Source: a virus
DNA: 64,000 nt
Virus record (IMG/VR): IMGVR_UViG_3300030061_002483
Span: 1-64,000 of that record
Reading direction: 5' to 3' (one strand)
Part shown: positions 63,297 through 64,000 of the stretch, one piece after another
How the letters are laid out: the number at the start of each line of letters is the position of its first letter
Position numbering within the stretch: position 1 is the first letter of the stretch
Made by a program: the position numbers and the translations under genes
The notes under the pieces: model-generated
What the model was told of the DNA's origin: nothing
The model's database searches: none
The model's input: the letters and a program-made list of their open reading frames with translations, nothing else

Positions 63297-63671
63297 ATGA
63301 AAAAATTAGTATTAATATTATTATTGCTTACTCCAGTATGGGCCTTTACTCAAACACATACTTTTACTGAAAAAGAAGTGGTTGAAATGGACTCATTATT
63401 CCAAGTGTACGAACAAACTGATAGTTTACAAAAACTAGAGATTAAGTTACTTAGGAACCAAATAATAAACTATAGAACATTACATACCCAAGACAGTCTA
63501 CATATTGCTTTTATGAATGAGAAGACAGACTTACTAAATCAAAGAATAGAACTATATATAGATTTAACAAAAGAATTAAGGCCAAAATGGTACAATAAAC
63601 CTGCAGTTCACTTCTTTTTAGGTGCAGCGACAATTGTTACGGCTTCTTGGGTCGTATCTAACGTTAAGTAG
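63297..63671 (+). CDS. Secreted/membrane coiled-coil protein with signal peptide and C-terminal TM, 124 aa
   Basis: A clear signal peptide (KKLVLILLLLTPVWAF, cleavage after WAF or nearby), then a leucine-spaced coiled coil (LQKLEIKLLRNQIINY), and a C-terminal hydrophobic segment (HFFLGAATIVTASWVV). A periplasmic coiled coil between two membrane-linked ends is the architecture of spanin-type proteins, but there is no lipobox cysteine, so this is a weak functional hint. It follows the single-pass basic protein by 2 bases. Confidence 0.6.
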   Translation: MKKLVLILLLLTPVWAFTQTHTFTEKEVVEMDSLFQVYEQTDSLQKLEIKLLRNQIINYRTLHTQDSLHIAFMNEKTDLLNQRIELYIDLTKELRPKWYNKPAVHFFLGAATIVTASWVVSNVK

Positions 63672-63678
63672 TATTTAT
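63672..63678 (+). promoter_or_regulatory. TATTTAT motif
   Basis: AGTATTTATAGTATATG, starting right after the upstream stop codon and 5 nt before the ATG at 63684. Confidence 0.4.
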
Positions 63679-63683
63679 AGTAT

Positions 63684-63926
63684 ATGGCATTAACTAATAC
63701 TGATAAAAAAGAAATTGAAGTAATAGCTCGAAGAGAGATTAAAAATTTCATGTCTAAACCCCAGTTTAAAAACGAGGTTCAAAAACTTGTTGCGGATGAG
63801 ATTAAAAAAGGGAGAAACACTAGAAGTGAAATTGTAGATATAGTTAGTAAAGTTATGTTAGAACTATATAAAACATTCTGGTTTAGACGTAGTATGTGGC
63901 AATCAGAAATAAAAAGAGTTAGGTAA
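63684..63926 (+). CDS. Hypothetical small basic protein, 80 aa
   Basis: 80 residues, helical and charged (KKEIEVIARREIKNFMSKPQ; LVADEIKKGRNTRSEIVDIV) ending in an Arg/Trp-rich segment (FWFRRSMWQSEIKRVR). No family recognised. The tail could touch a membrane or nucleic acid. Confidence 0.6.
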   Translation: MALTNTDKKEIEVIARREIKNFMSKPQFKNEVQKLVADEIKKGRNTRSEIVDIVSKVMLELYKTFWFRRSMWQSEIKRVR

Positions 63927-63928
63927 TA

Positions 63929-64000
63929 TGGGTATAGAAGCTTTAAAAAAAAATTTAAAAAAAGCCATTAATAAAAGTGGGGGTAATGTTATGAAGGTTA
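63929..64000 (+). CDS. Partial CDS running off the window end
   Basis: ATG at 63929, 2 bases after the upstream stop, opens a frame to the window edge; the 24 visible residues begin MGIEALKKNLKKAINKSGG. Too short for any assignment. Its tight spacing suggests the operon continues. Confidence 0.5.

Noticed and set aside
1-64000. Prophage signs (integrase, repressor, att sites), tRNA genes, insertion sequences
   Set aside because: I found no integrase, repressor or transposase motif and no tRNA-like cloverleaf in the short intergenic gaps.

Overview
The window is a gene-dense, AT-rich stretch of a tailed, T4-like (contractile-tail) bacteriophage genome. It carries about 47 genes, all on the plus strand except one. 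T4-type core genes are recognisable from their motifs: a gp32-like ssDNA-binding protein, UvsX recombinase, RNase H/flap exonuclease, gp41-type helicase, gp61-type primase, gp46/gp47 recombination nuclease, and baseplate wedge proteins gp25 and gp6. Several signs point to a host in the Bacteroidota (probably flavobacterial). The phage sigma factor looks like a shortened Bacteroidota RpoD. The region upstream of it has an exact TTTG-N20-TAATTTTG promoter, which fits the Bacteroidota TTTG/TAnnTTTG consensus. A tail protein carries a repeat resembling the gliding adhesin SprB, and there is a DUF5522-like gene, a family common in Bacteroidota. The host assignment is an inference; no database search was possible.

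Layout. 1-5.6 kb: the end of a very large baseplate hub/tail-lysin protein with a C-terminal M23 peptidase, then two small acidic proteins. 6.7-14.3 kb: replication, recombination and nucleotide block (gp32-like SSB, UvsX, an SlyD-like FKBP isomerase, RNase H, helicase, class II ribonucleotide reductase, two small Cys-rich proteins). 14.4-49.7 kb: a 35-kb block of baseplate and tail-fibre/adhesion genes. It begins with gp25 and gp6 and continues with giant, poorly recognisable virion proteins, including a 2454-residue protein with about 200 cysteines, a baseplate protein with membrane-like segments, a SprB-like protein, a dockerin-containing protein and three paralogous fibre N-termini. 49.7-60.6 kb: second replication/recombination block (RuvC-like resolvase, primase, PD-(D/E)XK nuclease, gp47, gp46, glutaredoxin-like protein, sigma factor), interspersed with membrane and coiled-coil proteins, a glycosyltransferase and the single minus-strand gene, an M23 peptidase. 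60.6-64 kb: membrane/coiled-coil proteins and an amidase-like protein that may form part of a lysis or envelope module.

Expression. A heptamer TATTTAT, usually followed by an A-rich TA(n)AAA stretch, lies on the coding strand 5-27 nt before ten gene starts. It also precedes the lone minus-strand gene, in that gene's orientation. It is the best candidate for a phage-specific (late) promoter, perhaps served by the encoded sigma factor. The ssDNA-binding protein gene instead has a perfect TTGACA-N17-TATACT promoter and a purely A/U leader.

The most unusual content is the adhesion block: disulfide-rich repeats with carbohydrate-binding-like modules, a dockerin pair, SprB-like folds and transmembrane-like segments in virion proteins. 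The ParB-motif/membrane fusion, the FKBP inside the recombination operon and the zinc-less gp32 with a bacterial SSB-type tail also stand out.
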